In this document: positions 17,901-26,720 of the stretch, piece by piece
How the letters are laid out: each line of letters starts with the position of its first letter
How positions within the stretch are numbered: the first letter of the stretch is position 1
Assembly: GCF_000373985.1 (NCBI RefSeq)
Contig: NZ_KB893012.1
Span: forward strand, 1 to 64,000
Direction of reading: 5' to 3'
From: Desulfobacter curvatus DSM 3379
GTDB taxonomy: Bacteria > Desulfobacterota > Desulfobacteria > Desulfobacterales > Desulfobacteraceae
DNA: 64,000 nt
Program-made: the position numbers and the translations under genes
Notes under the pieces: generated by a model
Database searches by the model: none
The model's input: only the letters and a program-made list of their open reading frames with translations
What the model was told of the DNA's origin: nothing

Positions 17901-19258
17901 AATCCTTTGATATTCAAGCGTATTGTTGCCACCCTTTGGTGATTGAAGAACGCTTGCTCGGCACGTTGTCATTTGGGAAACGGTCGAATTCAAGCTTTCT
18001 GCCTGAAGAGATAGAGATGATGAAATCCATAGCCAACCTTGTGGCTGTTGCTGTCAACCGAATCAAACATGAAAAAGAAAAAATTAATCTGGAAGCCCAG
18101 CTGAGAGAGGCCCAGAAGGTAGAGGCCATAGGACGGTTGGCCGGAGGTGTTGCGCATGATTTGAACAACATGCTCTGTCCGATTCTCAATTATGCCGAGA
18201 TGCTGACCGAAGAGTTAAGAGTAGGAGATGAGCGTCGGGAGCAGGCTTTGGAAATCGCTAACGCCGGTGCCAGGGCCCGGGATTTGGTGAGGCAGTTGCT
18301 GGCATTTTCACGCAAGCAGGTCATCACACTCAAACCAACCGATATAAACCAAGTTGTCAGAGGAATCGAAAAACTCCTTTTGCGTACCATACCGGAAGAT
18401 ATCAAATTTAAGAAAAATCTTTCCAGGGAGATACGCCCGGTATTGGCCGATATTGGGCAGATTGAACAAATTTTGATGAATCTGACGGTAAATTCCGCAG
18501 ACGCCATGCCGGACGGCGGGTTTTTGGCCATCGAAACCGGATTATCCAGCCTGGATGAAGAATATGCCAGGACGCATCCGGATGTCCGTCCAGGTCTTTA
18601 TGCCATGCTGTCCGTCAGCGATACCGGTTCGGGTATGGATGATGCCACACTTGCGCATATCTTTGAACCGTTTTTTTCAACCAAGGGAGAGCGGGGGACC
18701 GGTCTTGGTCTGGCCACAGTTTACGGAATCGTCAAACAGCATAGCGGAAATATCTGGGTGTACAGCGAACCGGAGATGGGAACGACCTTTAAAATATATT
18801 TTCCGATAGCCATGGAAATGCCGGATAAAAAGGAACCCGTTCAAAAAACAAAATATAGCCAAAAAGGGGAAGAGACCATATTACTCGTCGAGGATAACGA
18901 ACAGGTACGTCATCTGGGTCGGACCATACTTCAGCGGCAGGGGTACAGAGTGCTTGAAGCGGGAAATGGTGATGACGCTTTAGACATCATGACCACTCAT
19001 GACGACGTGATACATCTTTTGCTTACCGATGTTGTCATGCCGGGTATGAACGGCAAGGAACTTTACGAAAAAGCCGTTCAAAAATATAAAGATCTGAAAG
19101 TGCTTTTCATGTCCGGTTATACCGACGATATCATTGCACACCGCGGCGTGCTTAGTGACGGTATCCAACTAATACAGAAGCCATTTTCCGTTAATGGTTT
19201 GGCGGCCAAGGTAAGAGAAGTACTGGATAATAATACAGCTGCCCAAAGCCAACATTGA
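14936..19258 (+). CDS. Multi-sensor hybrid histidine kinase (GAF/PAS array), 1440 aa
   Basis: A large cytoplasmic hybrid kinase with no membrane helix. Approximate order: GAF (20-215), two PAS domains (225-460), a second GAF (470-630), two more PAS domains (640-880), a third GAF (885-1045), HisKA with the phospho-His in VAHDLNNMLCPILNYAEML, HATPase with DTGSGMD and GTGLGLATV, and a C-terminal receiver (about 1305-1425) with the acceptor Asp in LLTDVVMPGMNG. The first GAF is cysteine-rich (ECMCGN and nearby Cys), which could hold a metal, cluster or haem. No output gene adjoins it, so its partner is unknown. An adjacent convergent chemoreceptor is a possible functional neighbour. Confidence 0.85.
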   Translation: MPNSSSISDTEKLLAEYKRIEKEQLMILDALQSVNEIDDLDELIYAILTWMKKWSGCEAVGIRLQEGDDFPYYITSGFPEQFVKLEKHLCSYDKDGSLMRDDDGNPMIECMCGNVIRGRFDPSKNFFTSDGSFWSNCTTKLLSETTDADRQARTRNRCNGFGYESVALIPLRTAGETFGLMQFNDHGEGKFSAGNIATYRRVADHVASSLAKLKAVASLKKSEEQLKAIVENTQDAIGVSQNSHHLFVNTAYVNLFGYRQPEELIRKPILELIGEQERDRVKDFMIARENGGHVNNCYQTKGLKQDGTEFDMEVTVSRYGAANDRKNLVILRDITERIKTEEKMRRQKYFLEKAQEIGKIGTWELDIESNTLVWTDENYKIFGVPRETDLTYERFLDCIHPDDLEYVDNAWRAAVSGKPYDIEHRINANGTVKWVREKAKLEFDSKGKCIRGIGVTQDITQKKQKEKIQSVKLRLADYASSHTSRELLQKFLDEAESLAESEIGFYHLIDENQKTLSLQAWSTNTLKNMCTEYVKEEHYPIAEAGVWGDSFRKRKPLVYNDYQTLPHKAGLPEGHAPVIRLLTVPVLRGGNVVAILGVGNKRTNYTGQDIEIVKEVADISWEAISLKKSNETLQESEQRFRTLFEQAPIGIDLVSPEGIPTHVNKALVDLLGYSEDELCANQFITWTHPEDINNSLESVRQVREGHTDHVTVEKRYLNKKGGTIWARTEVAGVRKPSGELDYFIAMVQDITKRKFTENALKVSEERFKFLSEATVEGIYIHDNGVVLDANESFAKILGYDSANEIIGAQIMAKHLTSESLKKAQTYIASDYEGAYEVVGIKCNGTRFPVEFISRNIEYRGKLARVVAVRDITEHKAAEKLLTWNVKRNEILSETAARLLQSGNPKSLINDLCKTVMAFLDCQVFFNFMEDPDAGKLHLNACAGISDEKRSEIEWIEHGTTVCGTVAQTGRCMICENISNSSDPVTALIKSFDIQAYCCHPLVIEERLLGTLSFGKRSNSSFLPEEIEMMKSIANLVAVAVNRIKHEKEKINLEAQLREAQKVEAIGRLAGGVAHDLNNMLCPILNYAEMLTEELRVGDERREQALEIANAGARARDLVRQLLAFSRKQVITLKPTDINQVVRGIEKLLLRTIPEDIKFKKNLSREIRPVLADIGQIEQILMNLTVNSADAMPDGGFLAIETGLSSLDEEYARTHPDVRPGLYAMLSVSDTGSGMDDATLAHIFEPFFSTKGERGTGLGLATVYGIVKQHSGNIWVYSEPEMGTTFKIYFPIAMEMPDKKEPVQKTKYSQKGEETILLVEDNEQVRHLGRTILQRQGYRVLEAGNGDDALDIMTTHDDVIHLLLTDVVMPGMNGKELYEKAVQKYKDLKVLFMSGYTDDIIAHRGVLSDGIQLIQKPFSVNGLAAKVREVLDNNTAAQSQH

Positions 19259-19328
19259 ATGGGCGTTGACTTTTTTTGTTATTGATTCCTGTCAAGGATA
19301 GGGACTATATCAACAAAGCGGTTAGTTC

Positions 19329-20981
19329 TTAATCAATTTTAAAACGGGCGGCAGAATCATGGAGCCGGGTGGACATTTTCAAGAGCTCCTCACTGGAACG
19401 ATGGGTCTCAGCGGCATTCTCCGACGCCTCTTTTGTCCCTGAATCCACGCCCTGAATATCTTCTTTGATATCTTTACTGTATTGCAGAATTCCGGCAATC
19501 CCATTTGAAACTGAACTGGTTGCTGTGGCTGCCTCAGAAATATTTTTGGAGATTTCTTTGGTCACAGCGCTTTGTTCTTCAACGGAGGAAGCAATGAGCT
19601 GGGAAATCGAAGAAATTTCCTGAACCACGTCTTTTATTTTGCTGACAGATGAAATCGTTCCCCCGGCGGCTTCCTGCATGGCTGTAATTTTGGCTTTGAT
19701 ATCCTTTGTTGCTTTTGAACTTTGCAGGGCCAGTTCTTTGACTTCCCCTGCCACAACAGCGAATCCTTTTCCGGCTTCTCCGGCTCTGGCCGCCTCTATT
19801 GTTGCATTTAACGCCAGTAAATTGGTCTGCTCTGCGATGTCCTGTATCGCTTCGATTACCTGGTCGATTTCTTTTGCTGTTTTTTCCAGAAGAACAATTT
19901 GTTTACTGCCGGCCTCGGTTTGTTTCTGCGCTGTATCCGCGATATGGGCGGCATTCTCTGCATTCTGGGCAATATCTTTGATACTGACAGACATTTGTTC
20001 CGTGGCCGCAGAAACCGTATTGTTCGTCATCGCCATTTCTTCACTTGTCGCAGCCATGTGCTCCATGTTGCCCGTCACCTCTTCCATGGCTGCGGCTACC
20101 CGGGCGGAACGGGTTTCCATCTGTTCGGCTGAAACCGCCATTTGGGAAGAAAATTTGGATAAACTTTCAGACGCTGCAGCCAGACTTTTTGCATCTATAT
20201 TGATATCTGCCACCATTTCGTGGATTTTATCGGCAAACCGATTGAACCATTGTGCTGTCATACCTATTTCATCATTACGCGTCACTTTAATTCGCTTTGT
20301 CAGATCTCCTTCGCCCTGTGCTATATCTTTAAGTATCTTGCCCAAATTTGTCACTGAACCCATAATTTTAAAGGTAACAATACCTGAAATCAGTATAATG
20401 ACACCAAGAAATAAAATGCCTGTTGTTTGAATAAGCATCAGTGATTTTATTTTGCTTTCCGACTGTTGCTGCATCATAACAACCGCTTTATTCATTTCTC
20501 CAAGCAGCCGGATATTGTTCTTGAGGACCCAGTCAAAATGAGTCCCGTCATCCTTGTCATCAAGCACGACCTGCATATGCATCAAAAATTCTTTCCAAAT
20601 AGATTTGACTTTTCCAAGTTGGCTGAATGCCGGTTCTTTTGCAATGGGACAGTTCCTGAAATCCGTATCTTGCAAATTTAATGTCAATGGTGCTTTCCCG
20701 GAATCTTTCAACGCATCCAAAGTCATTCCAAAGACGTTCATGGTATTGAAGGTCGCTTTTTTTAATGCTTGAACATCGCCTTCCCCCGTGGCCTGAGTCA
20801 TTTTGTAGAACAGGATTTCTTTGGTCATCTTCTGGCTGAGCATCCGTTGCCGTCCTGCGAGGTTGATTACAAGCCCGTCATTCCTTTGGCTGTCGGTAAT
20901 CCACCAGGTCGCGGCAAATAAAAAAACACAGATCATAAAAATAGTGACCAACATGATTCCCATTTTTTGACGGATCTTCAT
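19329..20981 (-). CDS. Methyl-accepting chemotaxis protein with PilJ/NarX-type sensor
   Basis: Inner-membrane chemoreceptor, 550 aa. One N-terminal helix (about 8-28) is followed by a periplasmic helical sensor that starts with NLAGRQRMLSQKM. This is the signature of the PilJ_N/NarX-like family, whose NarX members bind nitrate or nitrite. A second helix (about 190-212), a HAMP domain and a long coiled-coil signalling domain follow, with the conserved hairpin tip (IAEQTNLLALNATIEAARAG). No che genes lie nearby. A nitrate/nitrite-type sensor would fit the nitrogen-oxide genes that follow, but the ligand is inferred. Confidence 0.88.
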   Translation of the reverse strand: MKIRQKMGIMLVTIFMICVFLFAATWWITDSQRNDGLVINLAGRQRMLSQKMTKEILFYKMTQATGEGDVQALKKATFNTMNVFGMTLDALKDSGKAPLTLNLQDTDFRNCPIAKEPAFSQLGKVKSIWKEFLMHMQVVLDDKDDGTHFDWVLKNNIRLLGEMNKAVVMMQQQSESKIKSLMLIQTTGILFLGVIILISGIVTFKIMGSVTNLGKILKDIAQGEGDLTKRIKVTRNDEIGMTAQWFNRFADKIHEMVADINIDAKSLAAASESLSKFSSQMAVSAEQMETRSARVAAAMEEVTGNMEHMAATSEEMAMTNNTVSAATEQMSVSIKDIAQNAENAAHIADTAQKQTEAGSKQIVLLEKTAKEIDQVIEAIQDIAEQTNLLALNATIEAARAGEAGKGFAVVAGEVKELALQSSKATKDIKAKITAMQEAAGGTISSVSKIKDVVQEISSISQLIASSVEEQSAVTKEISKNISEAATATSSVSNGIAGILQYSKDIKEDIQGVDSGTKEASENAAETHRSSEELLKMSTRLHDSAARFKID

Positions 20982-21362
20982 TGCGACACCTCATGACGAA
21001 ATTACAAATTTAATTCGTGTTTGAACGGAAATTCACCCATCTTGCGTTGTTTTTACTCAAATAGAGAACTTAAGAGACTTATTCGCGCCGAATTTTTATT
21101 TATACAGAATGAACAATAGGCTGATTTTCTTATTTATAGTAAGAACAATGCTTATTTATAAATAATAAACTTTACAATTGAAGTTTGTCAATGTATTTGC
21201 AGTTGTATTATAGACGCAACGGTAACCCTGTTTGTTTCTCATACCTTATACCGGGACCCGGTTATCTTGTACCTATCTAAAAAACTGGCCATGTCCAGCA
21301 GACAGATGCCCTTTTTGAAAAATCACGATAGATTAAGGTCTCTCTTTAAAAAAAGCTAAAAC

Positions 21363-21376
21363 TTGATCTATGTCAA
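21363..21376. promoter_or_regulatory. FNR/HcpR-like palindrome upstream of the amidotransferase gene
   Basis: TTGATCTATGTCAA fits the half-site pattern TTGA-N6-TCAA of CRP/FNR-family regulators and resembles the two better sites at 22525 and 22737. It lies 127 bp before the amidotransferase start. The remaining 20982-21362 stretch is AT-rich promoter DNA of the chemoreceptor gene with no gene that I can support. Confidence 0.45.
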
Positions 21377-21503
21377 TGAAGAACTCCGATCTCTTTGATA
21401 AGAAAGATTAAAGATGATACTTAAAGAGAGGACCATAAATGACGGTCATTCCCCTGCCAAAAAATAGAGAGATTTCATAACGTTGAGAGAAAGGAACAAA
21501 TCT

Positions 21504-22193
21504 ATGAAAATTCATTATCTGCAACATGTCCCATTTGAAGATCTTGGTATGATGGCACCGGTATTAATGACAGGCGGCCATCAGTTAACAAACACACAAT
21601 TTTTTAAATCCTGCACACTCCCGTCAATTAACGATTTTGACTGCTTGATCGTTATGGGCGGTCCCATGGGGGTGAATGATGAGTCTTCCTTTCCCTGGCT
21701 TCACGAAGAAAAAAAATTAATTGAGCAGGCTGTCAGGCACAAAAAAAATATCCTGGGAATCTGCCTGGGAGCCCAATTGATTGCACAGGTGATGGGAGCT
21801 GATGTCCATAAAAATAAATATAGAGAAATCGGGTGGTTTGACATAGAAACCGACAGAGCGATCAATGATACTGTTCTGGCCGGCGTTTTCCCCCAGCAAG
21901 CCCGTGTTTTCCATTGGCATGGGGATACTTTTGATATCCCAAAAGGGGCCGTACACATTGCAAAAAGCGAAGCCTGTCTAAACCAAGGCTTTATTTTCGA
22001 CGATCATATTATTGGATTTCAATTCCATCTGGAATCTACACAGCAGACTGTTGAAAATCTGGTTCTGAATTGTAAAGACGAAATTGACGGATCAAAATAC
22101 GTTCAATCGGAAACAGAAATTTTATCAATGGAGAGTAATTTTTCACACATCAATAACATCATGCATGGTGTTTTGGATTCATTAATTCAGTAA
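21504..22193 (+). CDS. Class I glutamine amidotransferase-like protein
   Basis: A stand-alone class I glutamine amidotransferase domain of 229 aa, similar to GMP-synthase-like amidotransferases. The nucleophile Cys is in GICLGAQ and the His-Glu pair of the triad is in GFQFHLEST; the oxyanion-hole motif VMGGPMG is also present. I prefer ATG 21504 (preceded by AAAGGAAC) over an upstream TTG. There is no synthase domain, so the ammonia acceptor is unknown. An FNR/HcpR-like site lies upstream and hcp lies downstream, suggesting expression under nitrosative or anaerobic stress. Confidence 0.78.
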   Translation: MKIHYLQHVPFEDLGMMAPVLMTGGHQLTNTQFFKSCTLPSINDFDCLIVMGGPMGVNDESSFPWLHEEKKLIEQAVRHKKNILGICLGAQLIAQVMGADVHKNKYREIGWFDIETDRAINDTVLAGVFPQQARVFHWHGDTFDIPKGAVHIAKSEACLNQGFIFDDHIIGFQFHLESTQQTVENLVLNCKDEIDGSKYVQSETEILSMESNFSHINNIMHGVLDSLIQ

Positions 22194-22283
22194 ACCCCAC
22201 GGAGTAATGGCGGACACAAAAATGCGGATCATCGTCACCATTGCGCCGCCAATCTGATGAAATAGCCCGGCGGGAAAAATAAA

Positions 22284-22460
22284 TTACTGTGGAAAAACGG
22301 CTTGAAGAATCTCCCGGGGGATGTCGTTTTCGCCCAGCAGGGTGGAAAATCTTTGGCCTGCCCGGCTGTTCTTTTTGTAATAACGGAACTTTTGATATTT
22401 CTTTTTCAGCATCCCAAGCCCATTCCATAATTCTCCTTTCAGGGAAAACCTTTGCAACAT
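22284..22460 (-). CDS. Small basic protein, 58 aa, unknown
   Basis: This frame, read from the ATG at 22460, gives a plausible small protein: basic middle (KKKYQKFRYYKKNSRAGQRF), then STLLGENDIPREILQAVFPQ. It looks like real coding sequence, whereas the longer overlapping frame does not. The start is uncertain. The strong AAAGGAG lies in front of a different-frame ATG at 22428, so either the start is elsewhere, the message is read by frameshift, or the gene is slightly damaged. An FNR/HcpR-like box lies 65 bp upstream on the same strand. I do not recognise the family. Confidence 0.45.
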   Translation of the reverse strand: MLQRFSLKGELWNGLGMLKKKYQKFRYYKKNSRAGQRFSTLLGENDIPREILQAVFPQ

Positions 22461-22524
22461 AACAGATATGTGACCTTCCGTTCAGATCTTTTAAAAAAAT
22501 ATACCCGAAAAGACTGTAAGATCC

Positions 22525-22538
22525 TTGACCCAGATCAA
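22525..22538. promoter_or_regulatory. FNR/HcpR-like palindrome (first hcp-region site)
   Basis: TTGACCCAGATCAA is a near-perfect TTGAYC-N2-GATCAA palindrome. It sits between the small minus-strand gene at 22460 and hcp, and could serve either promoter. The form fits HcpR, the CRP/FNR-family regulator known to control hcp in sulfate reducers. Confidence 0.6.
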
Positions 22539-22736
22539 GAAAACACAATTATTTTCTTTAAAATGCAGCTTTTTGTCACGATTTCGTTGATATTAGGAAT
22601 GTAGCAACCGTTTAAAGTATCGACTCAGAGATATTCCTAATTCCTTTAATTTTAAACTGTTATGTGTTAAGTATAGTCAATGCATCACCCCGACTTTTAT
22701 CGCACCAGTGTTTATTTTTACACGTTTCTTTGTAAC

Positions 22737-22750
22737 TTGATCCAGATCAA
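22737..22750. promoter_or_regulatory. FNR/HcpR-like palindrome in the hcp promoter
   Basis: TTGATCCAGATCAA is a perfect palindrome of the FNR/HcpR type, 91 bp before the hcp start. Its central CA differs from the two flanking half-sites only by the spacer. It is the strongest of the four related sites in this window. Confidence 0.7.
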
Positions 22751-22841
22751 GGTTTTTATTCTTCTTTAAGCGTATGGTGTGTCTGTAAACGCAAGGAAAG
22801 GCGTCATTCAGCAATAAATCTATAAATAAGGAGGCTTTTAC

Positions 22842-24485
22842 ATGTTTTGTTTTCAATGTCAGGAAACCGCTAAAAATCAGGGATGTACCATTAACGGGAT
22901 GTGCGGCAAAAAAGGGAGCACAGCAACCCTTCAGGATCTTTTGATTTATAATTTAAAAGGGATTGCAGTCCTTGCACAGGCAGCAAAAGCCGCAGGGGTT
23001 GAGGTTCCGGCATCTAACGGTAGGTTTATTGCCGAAGGGCTGTTTACGACAGTTACAAATGTCAATTTTAATGATGAAGACCTTATCGCCTGGATCAATC
23101 GCGCCCAGGCCGTTAAAAAGACATTGCGTGACAGTGTAAAAGATAAGGTGGGGTCGGATCTTCACGATTGTGCGACCTGGTTTTCGGATGATACGTCGGC
23201 ATTTGCAGCCAAGGCAGAAGTCGTTGGTGTACTTTCAACTGAAAATGAAGATGTCAGATCTCTTCGGGAGCTTCTGGTTATCGGCCTGAAAGGTATTTGT
23301 GCATATGCGGATCATGCCGCTGTCCTTGGTGTTACCAAAGATGAAATCTGGAATTTTTTGTATGAGGCATTAACCTCTACCACCCAGGACCTGAGTGTTG
23401 ATGAAATGGTCGCCATGGTTATGAAAGCCGGTGAAACAGCCGTGACAACAATGGCGGCTCTGGACCAGGCCAATACCCAGGCCTATGGAAATCCGGAGAT
23501 AACAGAAGTCAACATCGGTGTGGGAACAAATCCCGGAATCCTGATTTCCGGCCACGACCTGAAAGACATGGAAGAATTGCTGGAACAGACAAAAGGCACG
23601 GGCGTTGATGTGTATACCCACGGCGAAATGCTGCCGGCAAATTATTATCCTGCATTTAAAAAATACGATAACCTCAAAGGTAATTACGGCGGGTCCTGGT
23701 GGCATCAGAATGAAGATTTTGAAACATTTAACGGTCCCATCCTGATGACAACAAACTGCATTATCCCCATTAAAAAAAAGAATACATATCAGGATAAGCT
23801 CTTTACGACCGGGGTTGTCTCCTATCCAGGCACAACCCATATTCCGGACAGAACCAATGGCGGTACTAAAGATTTTTCAAAGATTGTGGCGCTGGCAAAA
23901 ACCTGTCAACCGCCCACTGAAATAGAAACCGGTACGATCGTTGGCGGATTTGCACATAATCAGGTACTGGCCCTGGCCGATAAGGTGGTTGAGGCAATTA
24001 AATCAGGTGCCATCAAACGCTTCATTGTCATGGCCGGATGCGATGGCCGCCAGAAGGACAGAAACTATTTTACCGAAGTCGCTGAAAAATTGCCCAAAGA
24101 TACCGTGATCCTCACCGCCGGGTGTGCGAAATACAGGTATAATAAACTCAATTTGGGCGATATCGGAGGGATTCCACGGGTACTAGACGCAGGACAGTGC
24201 AACGACTCGTACTCACTGGCTGTGATCGCCATGAAACTGCGGGATGCATTCGGGCTGGATCACATTAACGATCTTCCCATCTCCTTTGATATCGGTTGGT
24301 ATGAACAAAAAGCGGTTGCGGTTCTGCTGGCATTGCTTCATCTGGGCGTGAAGGGTATCCGCTTAGGTCCCACGCTGCCCGCTTTTGTTTCACCCACAGT
24401 GTTGAATGTCCTGGTTGAAAATTTTGACATCAAAGCCATCGGCGAAGTTGATGCTGATATTGCAGCCATGATGGCAGGCAATTAG
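22842..24485 (+). CDS. hcp: Hybrid cluster protein (hydroxylamine reductase / NO reductase)
   Basis: Cytoplasmic Hcp of 547 aa. The four N-terminal cysteines at positions 3, 6, 15 and 21 (CFQC, then GC and MC) exactly match the cluster-binding spacing of Desulfovibrio Hcp. The hybrid-cluster ligands are spread through the C-terminal two thirds (for example GHDL, MTTNCI, AGCDGR, TAGCAKYRYNK). The family reduces hydroxylamine in vitro and acts on nitric oxide in cells. The start follows AAGGAGG. Two FNR/HcpR-like boxes lie upstream and a bidirectional terminator follows. It faces the octahaem HAO-like gene, so the pair looks like a nitrosative-stress module. Confidence 0.95.
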   Translation: MFCFQCQETAKNQGCTINGMCGKKGSTATLQDLLIYNLKGIAVLAQAAKAAGVEVPASNGRFIAEGLFTTVTNVNFNDEDLIAWINRAQAVKKTLRDSVKDKVGSDLHDCATWFSDDTSAFAAKAEVVGVLSTENEDVRSLRELLVIGLKGICAYADHAAVLGVTKDEIWNFLYEALTSTTQDLSVDEMVAMVMKAGETAVTTMAALDQANTQAYGNPEITEVNIGVGTNPGILISGHDLKDMEELLEQTKGTGVDVYTHGEMLPANYYPAFKKYDNLKGNYGGSWWHQNEDFETFNGPILMTTNCIIPIKKKNTYQDKLFTTGVVSYPGTTHIPDRTNGGTKDFSKIVALAKTCQPPTEIETGTIVGGFAHNQVLALADKVVEAIKSGAIKRFIVMAGCDGRQKDRNYFTEVAEKLPKDTVILTAGCAKYRYNKLNLGDIGGIPRVLDAGQCNDSYSLAVIAMKLRDAFGLDHINDLPISFDIGWYEQKAVAVLLALLHLGVKGIRLGPTLPAFVSPTVLNVLVENFDIKAIGEVDADIAAMMAGN

Positions 24486-24507
24486 TCTATCATTTATAAG
24501 CAATAAA

Positions 24508-24544
24508 AAATGCAGCCACTCAAATTAATTAAGTGGCTGCATTT
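24508..24544. terminator. Bidirectional terminator between hcp and the HAO-like gene
   Basis: AAATGCAGCCACT (24508-24520) and AGTGGCTGCATTT (24532-24544) form a perfect 13-bp stem, with A-rich sequence before and TACTTTTTT after. It can end both convergent genes. Confidence 0.92.
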
Positions 24545-24562
24545 ACTTTTTTGTATTAACTA

Positions 24563-25951
24563 TTATTTAAAAATTTCAGGTGGTTTTGTGGTGCTGCCAG
24601 TGGCATTGGGATAGTTTTCTGCTTTGTAGGATTTTTTACCGGTTTCAATCAGGTGGTTGGCTTCTTCCATGAATGCATTGAAGCGCTTTTTGCACTCATA
24701 AAATCCATGCCACCATGAATAGTCCGGGGCCATCATTGCAGCACCCATTCTTGCCCGTCGCCCTTCGTGGTGCCATAGTTCATAGTACTCCACCTCAAGG
24801 GGCTCATCAAAGAAACGTGTTTTGTCGAGCAGGCCTTTTGCGTAGAGTTCGTCAAGTTTGGCTTTAGCCGGTTTGAAATATACTTCATTATATTCTTTGA
24901 TGGTTTGATCCATCTGACTGTAATGGGATTCTGTCCACCTTTTTCCGTGACACTGCATACAAACTTCCTGCATTTTGGTCCGTTCTTCCTGCCAGTTTGT
25001 CTGAGCCGGAAGCGGTTTGAAGTCTTCGGGTCTGACTGTCAATGGGGCTTGCAATTCCCAGGACAATCTTTCAGTGACATCATGGGAGGTCATTACATTG
25101 CCGGCACCGGATATATGGCATGAGGCGCAGGTCGGCCCCCTGAAATCAACACCAGGACTCCAGGTGCCTGGCGCTGCGGTCCAGTTGTACTCGTCACCAA
25201 AGGCATCGTAAATGTCACCATGCTTTGATTCTGTGAAAATTTCAATCTGGGGATGATCCGGACCAAGGTGGCATTGCCCGCACGCCTGGGGTTTTCTGGC
25301 CTCCATAACAGAAAAACGATGCCTTGTATGACAGCTGCTGCAGCTACCTTTACTGCCGTCAAGGTTAAGCCTTCCAACACCGACATTGGGCCAGGTCGCC
25401 GGATCAAGTTCTTTGTCTTTCAAGCTTAAAATGGTGCCATGGCAGTGGTAACAGCCATTTATCCGCTCAAAATCACTGTTCATGCCGTCGTTAAGCCAGG
25501 GATCTATCTTCCAAATAATCTCAAGGGTATTTGCGTGTTTACTTTTACCGTATTGCATTGCTTCATCCGGATGGCAGCGCGAACAGTCTTTTGGGGTAAC
25601 CACAGCAGATACCGGAACCATGTATTTTTTTTGCCCATATTTCGTGTCGTTTGCTTCGTACTCCTTAAAATGGGACTGACTCACGTCCGGATCATGGGCC
25701 TCTGCGGCGTGGCAGTCGTAACAGGTGATATTGGCACTGGCATGACGGCTGGCCGCCCAGTCAGAGAAAATGCCCGGATGCTGCTTTTTATGGCATTCGA
25801 TACATGCCATGGCCTCGGGTGACATGGATCGTTCAATCCTGAATGATTTTGATTTTGGTATATTCATCTGGACATCCGAACATAAAACTGTGGATGCGGA
25901 TATTCCGGTTATAAATACACCCATTAGCAATACACTCAATTTTTTCTTCAT
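24563..25951 (-). CDS. Octahaem c-type cytochrome of the HAO family
   Basis: Secreted 462-aa cytochrome with an N-terminal signal peptide and eight CXXCH sites (CIECH, CYDCH, CSRCH, CYHCH, CSSCH, CGQCH, CASCH, CMQCH), ending in a long helical domain with YYELWHHEGRRARMGAAMM. This is the hydroxylamine oxidoreductase family fold. In anaerobes such proteins (epsilon-HAO type) usually work as reductases of nitrite or hydroxylamine. Whether the cross-linking tyrosine of the oxidising enzymes is present cannot be judged by eye. It is encoded 36 bases after a NapC/NirT-type quinol dehydrogenase, the usual electron donor of the reductase form. Confidence 0.9.
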   Translation of the reverse strand: MKKKLSVLLMGVFITGISASTVLCSDVQMNIPKSKSFRIERSMSPEAMACIECHKKQHPGIFSDWAASRHASANITCYDCHAAEAHDPDVSQSHFKEYEANDTKYGQKKYMVPVSAVVTPKDCSRCHPDEAMQYGKSKHANTLEIIWKIDPWLNDGMNSDFERINGCYHCHGTILSLKDKELDPATWPNVGVGRLNLDGSKGSCSSCHTRHRFSVMEARKPQACGQCHLGPDHPQIEIFTESKHGDIYDAFGDEYNWTAAPGTWSPGVDFRGPTCASCHISGAGNVMTSHDVTERLSWELQAPLTVRPEDFKPLPAQTNWQEERTKMQEVCMQCHGKRWTESHYSQMDQTIKEYNEVYFKPAKAKLDELYAKGLLDKTRFFDEPLEVEYYELWHHEGRRARMGAAMMAPDYSWWHGFYECKKRFNAFMEEANHLIETGKKSYKAENYPNATGSTTKPPEIFK

Positions 25952-25987
25952 GGAGCCCCCTTATTTTATTTGTAACCGTTACAAGGT

Positions 25988-26548
25988 TTATAAATCCTGA
26001 ATTCCAGATCCTCTGTATGGTGCCTGTTTCTGTTTGTACCTATAAATTTCGCTGTCCACATGAACCAGATTCCTGTGGCAGTCTACACATTTTTTTTCAT
26101 ATCCTTCTCTTGGGTATAAAACTGTCCGATGGGCCAACATCGCTCCCCTTTTATCCGGGATATTCAAAAGATTTCGGTGACATTTCTGGCATTGCGCATT
26201 TTTAAAGGTTTCATAGGCGTGCTCACGGCTCTTTTCACGGTCATAGGTTCCATAGGCAAAATGAACGAATATATCTTTGATGCCATGGATCGTCTTTGTA
26301 TAAAAGAAGTTCACTGTATCCTGCGGGGCAGGCAGGTGGCAGTCCATACAATCCGCGACAAATCCCTGGGCGTTGTTTACATGGGTAGAGGTCTTCCACG
26401 CGTTAAAGGCAGGCTGGATCTCGTGGCAGGAGGCGCAGAATCCAGGCGTTGATGTTCTCGCCATTGTATAATAGGTCAAGCTGAATACAGGAAAGGCGAT
26501 AATAATGCCGATAAAAATAAAAATCACAGGTTTGACCATTTTTTTCAT
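25988..26548 (-). CDS. NapC/NirT-type tetrahaem quinol dehydrogenase
   Basis: Membrane-anchored cytochrome c of 186 aa with one N-terminal helix and four CXXCH sites (CASCH, CMDCH, CQKCH, CVDCH). The family oxidises menaquinol and passes electrons to a periplasmic reductase, here most likely the octahaem protein encoded next. I prefer ATG 26548, seven bases after GAGG, to a GTG four codons upstream. The leader at 26549-26800 has a weak FNR/HcpR-like site (26721-26734). Confidence 0.9.
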   Translation of the reverse strand: MKKMVKPVIFIFIGIIIAFPVFSLTYYTMARTSTPGFCASCHEIQPAFNAWKTSTHVNNAQGFVADCMDCHLPAPQDTVNFFYTKTIHGIKDIFVHFAYGTYDREKSREHAYETFKNAQCQKCHRNLLNIPDKRGAMLAHRTVLYPREGYEKKCVDCHRNLVHVDSEIYRYKQKQAPYRGSGIQDL

Positions 26549-26720
26549 TTTAAACCTCACACCTTTTTATAACGGTCACGGACCGTCCTTGGTCTTTGAC
26601 CGTGGTTCGGCCCACAACGAATATTTAAACATCTCTGTGGCTTACAGAGAGTTTCTTATAAACATATAGAAAATTTATTGAGATGCTTGAGATTAGAGTA
26701 CGATTTCACTTAAATAAAAA

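Noticed and set aside
22159..22548. 129-codon minus-strand frame containing a start (22428) with a strong AAAGGAG
   Set aside because: Its translation is Arg/Pro/Ser-rich and low in protein-like pattern, while another frame over the same bases gives a plausible 58-aa protein, so I listed the latter and noted the conflict.
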